Part shown: positions 8,941 to 17,246 of the stretch, in pieces
Layout: each line of letters begins with the position of its first letter
Position numbering within the stretch: position 1 is the first letter of the stretch
DNA from: Lysinibacillus_B sp050613145
Lineage (GTDB): Bacteria > Bacillota > Bacilli > Bacillales_A > Planococcaceae
Direction of reading: 5' to 3'
Assembly: GCF_050613145.1 (NCBI RefSeq)
Contig: NZ_CP192507.1
Location: forward strand, 3,782,001 to 3,846,000
Length of the DNA: 64,000 bases
Notes under the pieces: generated by a model
Seen by the model: only the letters and a program-made list of their open reading frames with translations
What the model was told of the DNA's origin: nothing
Databases searched by the model: none
Translations under genes and position numbers: made by a program

Positions 8941-9163
8941 TTTTCCTCCATAGCAGGTTTGATAGGGTCGATATGGTGCTATTAAAGGAGCCGTACACGT
9001 TATGACAAAAGATGTAGTGATGGAGTATACTTTTGCGAGTGTCAGAGCAAACTCTATACAATCTGGATACATCAATACTGGAATGGCTGACTAAGCTTCT
9101 GATGAATCAACTTACTCGACAGGTTCAGATTTTGTGATTGATAGAGGAGCAACTGCCCGATAA
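8941..9163 (+). pseudogene. Short-chain dehydrogenase remnant
   Basis: At 8941 the frame reads FSSIAGLIGS, the catalytic-Ser region of SDR enzymes. It then shifts frame at about 8970 to YGAIKGAVHVMTKD, the Tyr-x3-Lys motif. SVRANSIQSGYINTGMAD follows, then an in-frame TAA at 9092, and finally the SDR C-terminus GSDFVIDRGATAR. About 50 residues are missing before the C-terminus. So it carries a frameshift, a deletion and a stop. It lies just upstream of an intact SDR gene. The 5' half (NAD-binding) is gone; 8797-8940 holds nothing recognisable. Confidence 0.75.
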
Positions 9164-9220
9164 AAAATCTAAGAAATAGTAAAAATGAATAGCGACTTGA
9201 ATTCGAATGGAGAGATCGAT

Positions 9221-9964
9221 ATGAAATTAAAAGACAAAGTAGCAATTATAACAGGTGGCGCAAGCGGAATCGGAGAAGCGACTGTTCGCCTTTTTGCTGA
9301 AGAAGGTGCTAAAGTGGTTATTGCAGACTTTTCAGAACGTGGTAAAGATATATCAGAAGAATTAAATGCTAATGGATATGACACGTTATTTGTTAAAACA
9401 GACGTAACAAATGAAGAAAACGTTAAACAAATGATTAATGAAACGGTAAATAAATACGGTAAATTAGATATAATGTACGCTAATGCTGGAATTGCTGATG
9501 ATGCACCTGCAAATGAATTGTCCTATGAAAGATGGAAACGAACGATTGATATTAACTTGTCAGGGGTATTCCTTTCTGATAAATATTCGATTGAACAGTT
9601 CCTTAAACAAGGCACAGGTGGAGTCATTGTAAACGCTGGTTCTATTCATAGTTTTGTTTCATTGCCAGAAATACCAGCATATTCATCTGCAAAAGGTGGC
9701 GTAAGATTATTAACGCAAAACTTATGTACTGCTTATGCAAAAGAAGGTATCCGTATCAATGCGGTCTGCCCTGGCTATATCGACACTCCATTACTCGATC
9801 AACTTGATTCGGAAACGAAAGAACATTTAGCTTCACTTCATCCTCAAGGAAGACTTGGTAAACCAGAAGAGATAGCAAAGGCTGTCTTATTTTTAGCTTG
9901 TGATGATGCTAGTTTCGTTAATGGTACAACCCTTCTTGTTGACGGAGGATATACTGCCCATTAA
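9221..9964 (+). CDS. Short-chain dehydrogenase/reductase (SDR), glucose-1-dehydrogenase-like
   Basis: 247 residues from the ATG at 9221 behind GGAGAG; an upstream ATG at 9185 lacks a site. It is a classical SDR. The coenzyme motif TGGASGIG is near residue 12, and an acidic residue after the second strand (VVIADFS) favours NAD(H). NAGIAD is near residue 86, and a Ser-Tyr-Lys set is seen in NAGSIHS...AYSSAKGG. The C-terminus VNGTTLLVDGGYTAH is typical. It oxidises or reduces a hydroxy/keto group on an unknown substrate. A single-gene unit with its own terminator. A decayed paralogue precedes it. Confidence 0.88.
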   Translation: MKLKDKVAIITGGASGIGEATVRLFAEEGAKVVIADFSERGKDISEELNANGYDTLFVKTDVTNEENVKQMINETVNKYGKLDIMYANAGIADDAPANELSYERWKRTIDINLSGVFLSDKYSIEQFLKQGTGGVIVNAGSIHSFVSLPEIPAYSSAKGGVRLLTQNLCTAYAKEGIRINAVCPGYIDTPLLDQLDSETKEHLASLHPQGRLGKPEEIAKAVLFLACDDASFVNGTTLLVDGGYTAH

Positions 9965-9990
9965 TTTAAATTAACGAATATCGTATACCA

Positions 9991-10036
9991 ACAAAGCAGC
10001 CTAAATCTTAGATGATCTAGGCTGCTTTGTTATTTT
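9991..10036 (+). terminator. Terminator of the SDR gene
   Basis: ACAAAGCAGCCTA/TAGGCTGCTTTGT, a 13-bp stem followed by TATTTTAT, 27 bases past the stop codon. Confidence 0.85.
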
Positions 10037-10123
10037 ATAGCTGAATGAATTTTATAATTCTACACTCTTGTTCCCCAAATAGTTTGCAAATATCAAAAAT
10101 ATTACAGAACCGAAAAAGACACC

Positions 10124-10240
10124 TCATAGAAATTCAATGAATTACTGTGAGACCTCCATTCCATATTTAGTGTTATTCACTAGCATACGAGCCAATAAAA
10201 TTGACCGCAGTATAATGATAGACGCTCTAACCCTTGCTAG
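10124..10240. other. Possible decayed copy of the groEL-downstream hairpin region
   Basis: A weak hairpin (CACCTCATAG with CTGTGAG) after an A-run, then AACCCTTGCTA at 10229. The same order is seen downstream of groEL (hairpin at 17918, AAACCCTTGCTA at 18066). The similarity is modest and judged by eye. Confidence 0.3.
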
Positions 10241-10261
10241 TTCAAGGTTTTAGATTTTTCC

Positions 10262-10346
10262 TTACATCATGCCACCCATATCAGGCATACCCATTCCTGC
10301 GCCTGCTGGTTCTGGAATGTCTACTCCTACTGCTTCAATTGTTAAG
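10262..10346 (-). pseudogene. groEL 3'-end fragment (relic)
   Basis: On the minus strand this reads LTIEAVGVDIPEPAGAGMG, MPDMGGMM and stop, matching the GroEL C-terminus at 18705-18820 (LTTEAVVADIPEPAGAGMG, MPDMGGMGGMPGMM). The 23 bases 10272-10294 are identical to 18733-18755. The similarity stops sharply at about 10346, and the upstream sequence is not groEL. It has differences from the intact gene and a shorter Gly-Met tail, so it looks like the remnant of a second groEL or of an old partial duplication. It cannot make a chaperonin. Confidence 0.85.
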
Positions 10347-11109
10347 ACAGAATGTGAAAAAGTAATTTCGTGTGGCTGTCAGAGGTCACATATAAAATAG
10401 GAAGATACCCTACCTCAATACCAGAAACTCCCCCTACCATCTGTTCAGAACAAGCACCACATGCGTTCACAGATCCACCACAGCCTTAGCCATCATGTCC
10501 AGGGGGCAATATCCTAGTTTCCCACCACCATTAATACCAGGACTTCCAAATATGTTACCAAGTATCTTGGGTAATCCACGACATTAACAACAACAAAAGG
10601 CTATATCTTTATTCTTAAATAAAGATATAGCCTTTTTTCATTTTATTCCTATAACAAAAATCATCATATTCCCTAGCGCACAAGACATGATAAACTAAGC
10701 AAAAAGACCTAAAAAAAGTTTTAAAAATTGGTGTTTTAACCAAATTTTCAATCAACTGAAATTAAGTCAATTCTGAGCATATTTCTTTTTTATACTATTT
10801 AATGTAAATTTTTAGTAAATATTTAACCTATTCTAAAAAATATATAGACTAAAAAACTAGATTTCTTCGTTTATTCATAAAAATCGAGACTTTAAATAGT
10901 AAGTTTTCTGGGTTGTGAATCAATTTTTTTGTCAGTATAGTAGTTAAATGATAGGGGATAAATAGATTATTTTACATTTACAAACATTTAAAACGCATCT
11001 AGACTTCTACGAATCATATCAACATCTTCAAGGTGTAGTGCATTTACTAAATTATCCATTTCTAACCCTTAGCTTGAAATATTTTTTATATCATATGAGG
11101 AGGAAAAGC
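10347..11109. other. Gene-free stretch with decayed sequence and a terminator-like hairpin
   Basis: 10364-10420 resembles 7558-7613. On the minus strand a run VGGVSGIEVGYLPILYVTSD can be read, but it has no start and no family. 10650-11090 is AT-rich with no gene and holds the upstream region of the chemotaxis receptor; I see no clear sigma-D promoter there. Confidence 0.4.
10595..10638. terminator. Bidirectional terminator-like hairpin
   Basis: AAAAGGCTATATCTTTA/TAAAGATATAGCCTTTT, a long perfect stem with T-runs on both strands. No intact gene ends at it on either side. Confidence 0.7.
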
Positions 11110-12858
11110 ATGAAAAAACGCAAGAAGCAGCAAATGTCCATTAGTAAAAAATTAACTGCAATAGTAGTAAGTATTTTATTATTATTTGGATTAGTTACCT
11201 CAGGCCTTTCTTATTATATAGTAAGAAACAGTAATTTGACAGACATGGATCAATCGTTATCTGACAAAGGCATGATCCTAGCTAAAACCATTGATATTAC
11301 TACGTTGAACTCAATATTAGAGAATCCAACAAATAGTAACCCTGATGCTCTACGATTAACAAATGAAATGGATGAGATCAATGATATTTCTGATAGCATT
11401 ATCAATCTATTTTTAATTACAGTTAATGGGGAAAATATTAATGCACCTGTTCTCTCATCTAGTATCCTTGAACTCGGAGCTGAGTATAACCAAGATATGA
11501 TTGCTATGGGTGTATCTCCCGATTTCTTGGCAAGAATTAAAGAAGTTTTTGATACAAAACAAGCAACAGCAACAGCTATTTATAGCGATGAATTTGGTAG
11601 TTTTAAAACAGGGCTTACACCAATCTTAGATGAAAATGGGAACATGCTGGCTGCTTATGCCATTGATTATGATGTATCGATGGTAACAGGAAAAGCAATG
11701 TCTGAAGCTATGTGGATATTATTGGTAACTTTTATTTTCTTAATTGGTTCATCTATTGCTGTCTATACTCTTTTACGAAAAAAATTAACACCTATTCAAC
11801 AGCTTTCCTTGCAATCTAAAAAAGTCGCAGAAGGTAATTTAGAGCTTGAACCTTTACCAGTTACTTCAACAGATGAAGTAGGGATGCTCACACAAAACTT
11901 TAATGCAATGATTGAAAACTTAAAAAATGTTATTAAAAGTACAACGCATGTTTCTGCACGTGTTTCACACACTGCCCATGTTTTATCTGTAAATATGCAG
12001 GAAGCTTCTGATTCATATAATAACGTAGCTTCTTCCATGCAAGAAATTGCAAGTGGCGCTGATCTTCAAGTGCAAAAAGCAAAAGAAAGTACAATTACCA
12101 TTGAAGAAATGAATATTGGTATCCAACGAATTGCCATGACGTCCAATCAAATTTCAGAATCCTCTATTTTAGCATCAGAGGAAGCTGAAAGAGGTAATGA
12201 ATCGACAAATAAATCTGTCGTACAAATGAATGCTATTAGTAAAGCTGTTAATCAATCCGCAGCTTCTGTTAAATTACTTGGCGAACATTCCAACAAAATC
12301 GAAGAAATCGTAGGGATCATTACAGGGATTGCTTCCCAAACCAATTTACTTGCATTGAATGCAGCTATCGAAGCTGCACGTGCTGGAGAAGCTGGTAGTG
12401 GTTTCGCAGTGGTTGCTGATGAAGTACGTAAACTTGCTGAACAATCTGAGGCTTCCGCAAGAGAGATTTCTACACTTATTTCTCATATCCAGCATGATAC
12501 AAACGAATCTGTAAATATCATGGTTCACGCTGTAGAAGAGGTAGATCACGGAATTGTCATGATCAATGATTCGGAAAAATCATTTAGCCAGATTTTAACT
12601 TCCATTCACCATGTGACAGGACAAATTCAAGAGCTTTCTGCAACGATCGAAGAAATGGCAGCTGGTATGGAAGAAGTAACATCTGCTGTTAAAGATATGG
12701 AAGATTTCTCAGTCAATTCAAAAGACAATACAAGAGCAGTAGCAGCAACTTCTGCCTCTCAATTGAATACGGTACAAAAAGTTTCTGAAGAAGCTCAAGT
12801 ATTATCCGAGTTATCTAATGAATTAATGAATGTTGTCAATACTTTTGTAGTGAAATAA
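11110..12858 (+). CDS. Methyl-accepting chemotaxis protein (Cache-like sensor)
   Basis: 582 residues from the ATG at 11110, six bases after GAGGAGG; an in-frame TTG/ATG further upstream has no site. Membrane helix 1 is at about 15-36. The extracellular sensor at 37-198 has a single-Cache-like pattern (SDKGMILAKTIDI, then TGLTPILDENGNMLAAYAIDYD). Helix 2 is at about 200-222, then HAMP and the MCP signalling coiled coil with the conserved tip near residue 420 (QTNLLALNAAIEAARAGE). It detects an unknown small molecule, likely by direct binding. Its sensor differs from the 5.3-kb receptor, so the two are not recent duplicates. It is followed by repeats rather than a clear terminator. Confidence 0.92.
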   Translation: MKKRKKQQMSISKKLTAIVVSILLLFGLVTSGLSYYIVRNSNLTDMDQSLSDKGMILAKTIDITTLNSILENPTNSNPDALRLTNEMDEINDISDSIINLFLITVNGENINAPVLSSSILELGAEYNQDMIAMGVSPDFLARIKEVFDTKQATATAIYSDEFGSFKTGLTPILDENGNMLAAYAIDYDVSMVTGKAMSEAMWILLVTFIFLIGSSIAVYTLLRKKLTPIQQLSLQSKKVAEGNLELEPLPVTSTDEVGMLTQNFNAMIENLKNVIKSTTHVSARVSHTAHVLSVNMQEASDSYNNVASSMQEIASGADLQVQKAKESTITIEEMNIGIQRIAMTSNQISESSILASEEAERGNESTNKSVVQMNAISKAVNQSAASVKLLGEHSNKIEEIVGIITGIASQTNLLALNAAIEAARAGEAGSGFAVVADEVRKLAEQSEASAREISTLISHIQHDTNESVNIMVHAVEEVDHGIVMINDSEKSFSQILTSIHHVTGQIQELSATIEEMAAGMEEVTSAVKDMEDFSVNSKDNTRAVAATSASQLNTVQKVSEEAQVLSELSNELMNVVNTFVVK

Positions 12859-12862
12859 GAAA

Positions 12863-12985
12863 AGCGCATTCGCCCTCTCTAGCCACGACATACGTTGGAG
12901 ATAGGCTCACAGTGTGCTTGCCACACGAAGAGACTTTCGAAACGTCACGAGGGGCTGGTCCGCTTGCGCTAGACACGCTTTCAAT
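12863..12985. repeat. GC-rich intergenic repeat of Bacillaceae type
   Basis: Begins AAAGCGCATTCGCCC and ends GCTTGCGCTAGACACGCTTTC, with AGCCACGACATACGTTGGAG inside. I recall similar blocks between genes in Bacillus and Lysinibacillus. No second copy was seen in this window, so the assignment is tentative. Confidence 0.35.
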
Positions 12986-13017
12986 TTGAAAAAATTCACA
13001 CTTTCTTATCTTTTAAA

Positions 13018-13136
13018 AAATGAAAGGGCTGCCCTTATAAGGAGATTTATGTCCGTTAGTCACTCACAGATTGATTCACCGCTGTGGAACTAATGACTAT
13101 AATCGCTCCTTCATAAGTGTCTGCCCTTTTCTAAAA
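13018..13136. repeat. Long imperfect hairpin upstream of the reductase gene
   Basis: Four stems lie in register: AAAGGGC (13023) with GCCCTTT (13123), CTTATAAGGAG with CTCCTTCATAAG, GTTAGT with ACTAAT, and CACAG with CTGTG. It ends 16 bases before the TTG start at 13152. It may be the MCP terminator, a mobile hairpin element or a structured leader; no T-box or riboswitch consensus is seen. Confidence 0.6.
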
Positions 13137-13151
13137 TAGGAGTTGTCATGA

Positions 13152-16100
13152 TTGAAAAATATACGAGCATTGGATGTACACCCATCACAGAACAATACCC
13201 ATTCTTTTGAGCAACAAACTCTACCATCCAATCGAACACAACTGTTGAACGAAGAAGACTTCATCGCGTATCAAACTTTAAATCGAACAATGGCTGACTA
13301 CAATAAAGAAACCACAATACCCGACGTATTTTATCAGGTAGCACAACAGTTTGCTGAACGGATTGCATTATCCTATGAAGATGGCCAGATGACCTACCGT
13401 CAGCTAAATGAACAATCCAACCAAGTTGCCCATATGTTAGTTGCCAACGGTCTGCAAAAAGGAAACTATGTAGCGATTGTTATGGAACGTAGTAAAGAAA
13501 CCGTCATTAGTCTGTTAGGTATCCTGAAAGCTGGTGGAGTCTATGTTCCCATTGATCCGAGCTATCCAAAAGAACGTTGTCAGTACTTATTAAACGACAC
13601 AGACGCCCCATTTATCATAACCAAAAATGAACATACAGCACTACTAAATGATTTCATACATAATGATTCCCAAACACGTACAGTATTAACAATCAACCAA
13701 ACGGAGCAAGGCTATTCACAAGAAAATATATACTGTGAACTGCTTCCATCCGACTTAGCCTATCTCATTTATACATCTGGATCAACAGGTAAACCAAAGG
13801 GCGTTATGCTTCAGCATGGAGCTGTCATTAATTTAATAACAGATAATCAAAGAATCTACCACTCAACTAAAGAAGATGTTTATTCTCAGTTTATTTCTTA
13901 TAGTTTTGATCCTTCTGTAACAGAAACTTTTACTGCTTTCTTTTCAGGGGCAAGACTTCATATGCTTACAAGTATAGAACGTCTATCGATTGAAGCATTT
14001 GCTGATATGATTGGCCGTGAGCAAGTAACCACTGCCACTGTTCCAAATGCTTTCTTTACACAGCTAGCTACACATTTACCAGTAAGCTATCGAGAAAAAC
14101 TCTCGACACTAAATTATTTGTCTGTTGGTGGTGAAGCCCTATTGCCTGCCATTGTTCAAAAATGGCAAGAGAAATTTGGACTTTCTACAGAAATTATTAA
14201 CGTATATGGACCAACTGAATGTACAGTATTATCCTCTTATTTTAAGGTAAAAAGTCCGATAACAGACATGCACTCTAGCATCCCTATTGGCAGACCTATC
14301 GCCAATTATGAAATGTATGTTATCAATGCAGATGAACAGCTTTGTCCAGTTAATGTAATCGGAGAATTATATATTGCGGGTGCTGGTTTAGCAGTAGGCT
14401 ATTTACATCAGCCTGAAAAAACAGCTGATGTCTTTGTACCCCATCTTTTAAAGCCCGAACAAAAAATGTATCGAACAGGTGATTTAGTTCGTCTATTGCC
14501 AACTGGTGTCATTGAATTTGTGGGACGTCAAGATTCTCAAATCAAAGTAAGAGGCTTCCGTATTGAACTTGGAGAAATTGAAACAGCGTTAAGCCATCAT
14601 ACGAGCATTCAGGAAGCCGTGATCATTGCGAAAAAAATGTCTGATGGAAATAATCATTTATTTGCCTACTATACGGTGGCAAGTGGTATGCAGCTTGAGG
14701 AAAAGCCTTTAAGGGACTACTTGGCAAATCTTTTACCAGATTATATGGTGCCTGAGCAATTTATTGAATTGCAAGAAATGCCGTTATCCCCTACAGGAAA
14801 AATTGATCGAAAACACTTAGCCTCATTGGAAGTAACTGTATCTCGCAGCAATACATATATTGCTCCAGAAAATGATACACAGCGTATGCTTGCTACCGCG
14901 TGGGAATACGTACTCGGTATCGAGCCTATAGGTATTCACGATAATTTCTTCCATATTGGAGGGCATTCGCTAAAAGTGCTCGAAATTCTTGTACAAGTAA
15001 AAAAACATATACCATTCTTAAAGATTCAGGATTTCTTCCAATATCAAACGATTGCAGAGCTTGATCAATATATTCGTCATTATCAGCCGGAAGCTATTGA
15101 GACCCAAGAACAACCAGCTACCATTGTTTTCAAGGATTTAATGGAGCCTAGTCCGCTACAAGTCTCACAAACCGTGAAACCTTTGCCAATGACGTCAATA
15201 TTATTAACAGGGGCTACAGGTTATTTGGGTAGCCATATTTTATATGAGCTATTAGCAACAACAAATGCGCACATTTACTGCCTTATTCGACCAAGTGCCC
15301 ACACTACGATTGAAGACAAACTAATAGAAAGTATGCAATTTTATTTTGGCAATCATATTGCTCTGCAGATGAAAGATCGTGTCACTGTTATCCAAGGCGA
15401 CTTAGGCAAGCAACGACTTCATTTATCTGATGAAGATGAACGAATAATTATGAAAGAAATCAATACCATCATTCATTGTGGAGCAGATGTACGTCATTTC
15501 GGTGCGGCTAATCATTTTAATAATGTCAATGTTAATGGTACTCGCTATTTGCTTGAAATAGCCAAACGGAAACCAGGTGTGCATTTCCATTATGTATCGA
15601 CAATTGGTATTCCCGAGGAGTTAGCTGCCATCCAATGGGGGTCAGATGAAGCAAAGGGCAACTTTAGTTATGATGTAAAGCTTGATAATGTTTATACTCA
15701 AAGTAAGCTAGAAGCAGAGAATCTTGTTCGAAATGCTGTGCATGATGCGATCCCTGTTTCCATTTATCGTGTGGGGAATTTAAGCTGTCATTCCGAAACA
15801 GGTAAATTCCAACGTAATATCGATGACAATGCCTTTTACCGTATGATTAAATCGATGCTTTATTTAGGTAAAACACCTACTGCTCAATGGCATGTTGACT
15901 TTACACCAATAAATTACGCTAGCCAGGCACTCGTTTCTCTGGCAAAGCAGCCAGCAACCAACGGCCATGTCTTCCATTTATGTAACCCTGTATCACTTAC
16001 TTATTTAGAATTAATCAACATGATGAAGGAACTTGGTTATGACTTAACAATTGTATCAACACAAGAATATACAGATTGGCTATTAAATGGCGATCATTCA

Positions 16101-16319
16101 CAATATGCACAGGAGTATTTATCGTTAGCGATTGCTCAACTTGAAGGTGATGGAGCTAGCGACTCTCCATTTATCTTCAATTGCAAAAAAACTATAGAAT
16201 TTTTAGCTAATACAAAGATTGAATGTGCGGTACCAAATACAGCCTTTATTCACAAAATGATTCAATACGGCATCAATACAGGCTACTTCCCTAAACCAAA
16301 ACAAGTCAGTATACGATGA
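13152..16319 (+). CDS. Single-module NRPS-like carboxylate reductase (adenylation-carrier-reductase)
   Basis: 1055 residues from a TTG at 13152 with AGGAG upstream. The overlapping ATG at 13148 gives only a short frame. The adenylation domain is at about residues 45-560: A3 YTSGSTGKPKG near 206, A5 YGPTE near 352, A8 RGFRIELGEIE near 467, A10 Lys in PTGKIDRK near 549. The carrier domain has its Ser in IGGHSLKV near 605. The thioester reductase domain is at about 680-1050 with TGATGYLG (NADPH) near 686 and YTQSKLEAEN (Tyr-x3-Lys) near 847. No condensation or thioesterase domain. Such enzymes (Lys2 and CAR type) activate one acid and release it as an aldehyde or alcohol. The specificity pocket starts with Asp (FDPSVTET), suggesting an alpha-amino acid. 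It overlaps the next gene by four bases. Confidence 0.9.
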   Translation: MKNIRALDVHPSQNNTHSFEQQTLPSNRTQLLNEEDFIAYQTLNRTMADYNKETTIPDVFYQVAQQFAERIALSYEDGQMTYRQLNEQSNQVAHMLVANGLQKGNYVAIVMERSKETVISLLGILKAGGVYVPIDPSYPKERCQYLLNDTDAPFIITKNEHTALLNDFIHNDSQTRTVLTINQTEQGYSQENIYCELLPSDLAYLIYTSGSTGKPKGVMLQHGAVINLITDNQRIYHSTKEDVYSQFISYSFDPSVTETFTAFFSGARLHMLTSIERLSIEAFADMIGREQVTTATVPNAFFTQLATHLPVSYREKLSTLNYLSVGGEALLPAIVQKWQEKFGLSTEIINVYGPTECTVLSSYFKVKSPITDMHSSIPIGRPIANYEMYVINADEQLCPVNVIGELYIAGAGLAVGYLHQPEKTADVFVPHLLKPEQKMYRTGDLVRLLPTGVIEFVGRQDSQIKVRGFRIELGEIETALSHHTSIQEAVIIAKKMSDGNNHLFAYYTVASGMQLEEKPLRDYLANLLPDYMVPEQFIELQEMPLSPTGKIDRKHLASLEVTVSRSNTYIAPENDTQRMLATAWEYVLGIEPIGIHDNFFHIGGHSLKVLEILVQVKKHIPFLKIQDFFQYQTIAELDQYIRHYQPEAIETQEQPATIVFKDLMEPSPLQVSQTVKPLPMTSILLTGATGYLGSHILYELLATTNAHIYCLIRPSAHTTIEDKLIESMQFYFGNHIALQMKDRVTVIQGDLGKQRLHLSDEDERIIMKEINTIIHCGADVRHFGAANHFNNVNVNGTRYLLEIAKRKPGVHFHYVSTIGIPEELAAIQWGSDEAKGNFSYDVKLDNVYTQSKLEAENLVRNAVHDAIPVSIYRVGNLSCHSETGKFQRNIDDNAFYRMIKSMLYLGKTPTAQWHVDFTPINYASQALVSLAKQPATNGHVFHLCNPVSLTYLELINMMKELGYDLTIVSTQEYTDWLLNGDHSQYAQEYLSLAIAQLEGDGASDSPFIFNCKKTIEFLANTKIECAVPNTAFIHKMIQYGINTGYFPKPKQVSIR

Positions 16320-16972
16320 TCAGACAAAATATACAGCTATTTGCACTGCCTCTAGGAGCACAATTAACACCATCAGAATGGGAGGCTTTTCTCAAAGTAC
16401 TCCCTTTTGATGTTCAAAGAAAAATTACACAATACAAACATTGGCAGGATCGTCAAAGAGCCTTACTAGGTAGTGCCCTCATCAGATGGGCGCTCTTTCC
16501 ATACATTGATGAAGTCCTGTTACACCTGGCCCATGATGAACACGGTCGCCCATATATTGCAGGGCATCCTCATTGGCAAGGCGATTTTAATCTTTCTCAT
16601 TCTGGTAATTGGATTGTGTTAGCAGTAACAACTAACGGGCGGGTTGGCATTGATGTTGAAGAAATAAAGCCTGTGAATGAAGAGATGATGGCATATGCGC
16701 TTTCCGAGGCGGAGCTTCCATTCGTCTCTCATCAGCCTCTACCTGTTTTTTATGAGTTTTGGACATTAAAAGAAGCTCTTTTTAAAACCGGTTTATTGCC
16801 AATTGTATCACCTCATTTGCTTGATACAATCGACATTAAAAGAACAAGGAAAGACCTTTCAACCCAGTTACTATATCTCGATCAGCAACATCCTGTATCT
16901 CTCTGCTGGAACAATGTATGTTCTAATGTAATAATCACAATGTTAAATAAAAAGCAGCTTTTACAGCTATAA
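16316..16972 (+). CDS. Sfp-type 4'-phosphopantetheinyl transferase
   Basis: 218 residues, close to Sfp (224). The start overlaps the reductase stop (ATGA), so the two are translationally coupled. Motifs: FNLSHSGNWIVLAV near residue 90, GIDVEEI with the Mg-binding Asp and Glu near 110-116, and FWTLKEALFK near 148-157 with Glu and Lys. Role: moves phosphopantetheine from CoA to the carrier Ser of the upstream enzyme. The genome must also have AcpS (present here at 53.3 kb), so this one is most likely dedicated to secondary metabolism. Its C-terminus is shorter and more divergent than in Sfp but the catalytic core is whole. Confidence 0.92.
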   Translation: MIRQNIQLFALPLGAQLTPSEWEAFLKVLPFDVQRKITQYKHWQDRQRALLGSALIRWALFPYIDEVLLHLAHDEHGRPYIAGHPHWQGDFNLSHSGNWIVLAVTTNGRVGIDVEEIKPVNEEMMAYALSEAELPFVSHQPLPVFYEFWTLKEALFKTGLLPIVSPHLLDTIDIKRTRKDLSTQLLYLDQQHPVSLCWNNVCSNVIITMLNKKQLLQL

Positions 16973-16977
16973 CAACA

Positions 16978-17018
16978 GGGGGTGTCCAGAAAGTAAAAAA
17001 TTTCTGGATACCCCTTTA
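16978..17018 (+). terminator. Terminator of the reductase-transferase operon
   Basis: GGGGTGTCCAGAAA/TTTCTGGATACCCC then TTTACTTCTT, five bases after the stop codon. Confidence 0.85.
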
Positions 17019-17030
17019 CTTCTTAATAAT

Positions 17031-17085
17031 TATCCATTAAGAAATAGTGCTCCTGCGGTGGTCACATCGAAATGCCTTTTCAGAC
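17031..17085. repeat. Short repeat also present at 25446-25500
   Basis: Both copies share GCTCCTGCGG, CACATC, ATGC and CAGAC in order, each after a terminator. About 50 bp, diverged. Function unknown. Confidence 0.45.
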
Positions 17086-17130
17086 GGTCCTTTGTTATTA
17101 ATAGAAAAATATGCCCTCTAAAAAACATAT

Positions 17131-17208
17131 AAAAAACACTTCTCATAATTATTAAAATTATGAGAAGTGTTCGTTGTTTTATACTTTGATTGTGAATTAC
17201 ACTGCTTA
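17131..17208 (-). terminator. Terminator with conserved tail, copy 2 of 3
   Basis: CACTTCTCATAATT/AATTATGAGAAGTG with a T-run on the minus strand, ending the small secreted-protein gene. The adjoining bases (GTTGTTTTATACTTTGATTG, then TTACAC) match the tails of copies 1 and 3. Confidence 0.75.
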
Positions 17209-17246
17209 TTACCTTTCAAATTTAGTTAACACGATAAACACATGAT

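Noticed and set aside
10420..10600. Coding remnant reading FPPPLIPGLPNMLPSILG or, on the minus strand, VGGVSGIEVGYLPILYV
   Set aside because: No start or ribosome site in either frame and no recognised family; not enough to call a gene.
13018..13136. T-box or amino-acid riboswitch before the reductase
   Set aside because: No AGGGTGGNACCGCG motif and no anticodon-like specifier loop; it is only a long hairpin.
13148..13210. ATG at 13148 as the reductase start
   Set aside because: It opens a different frame that stops after about 20 codons; the TTG at 13152 is in frame with the adenylation domain.
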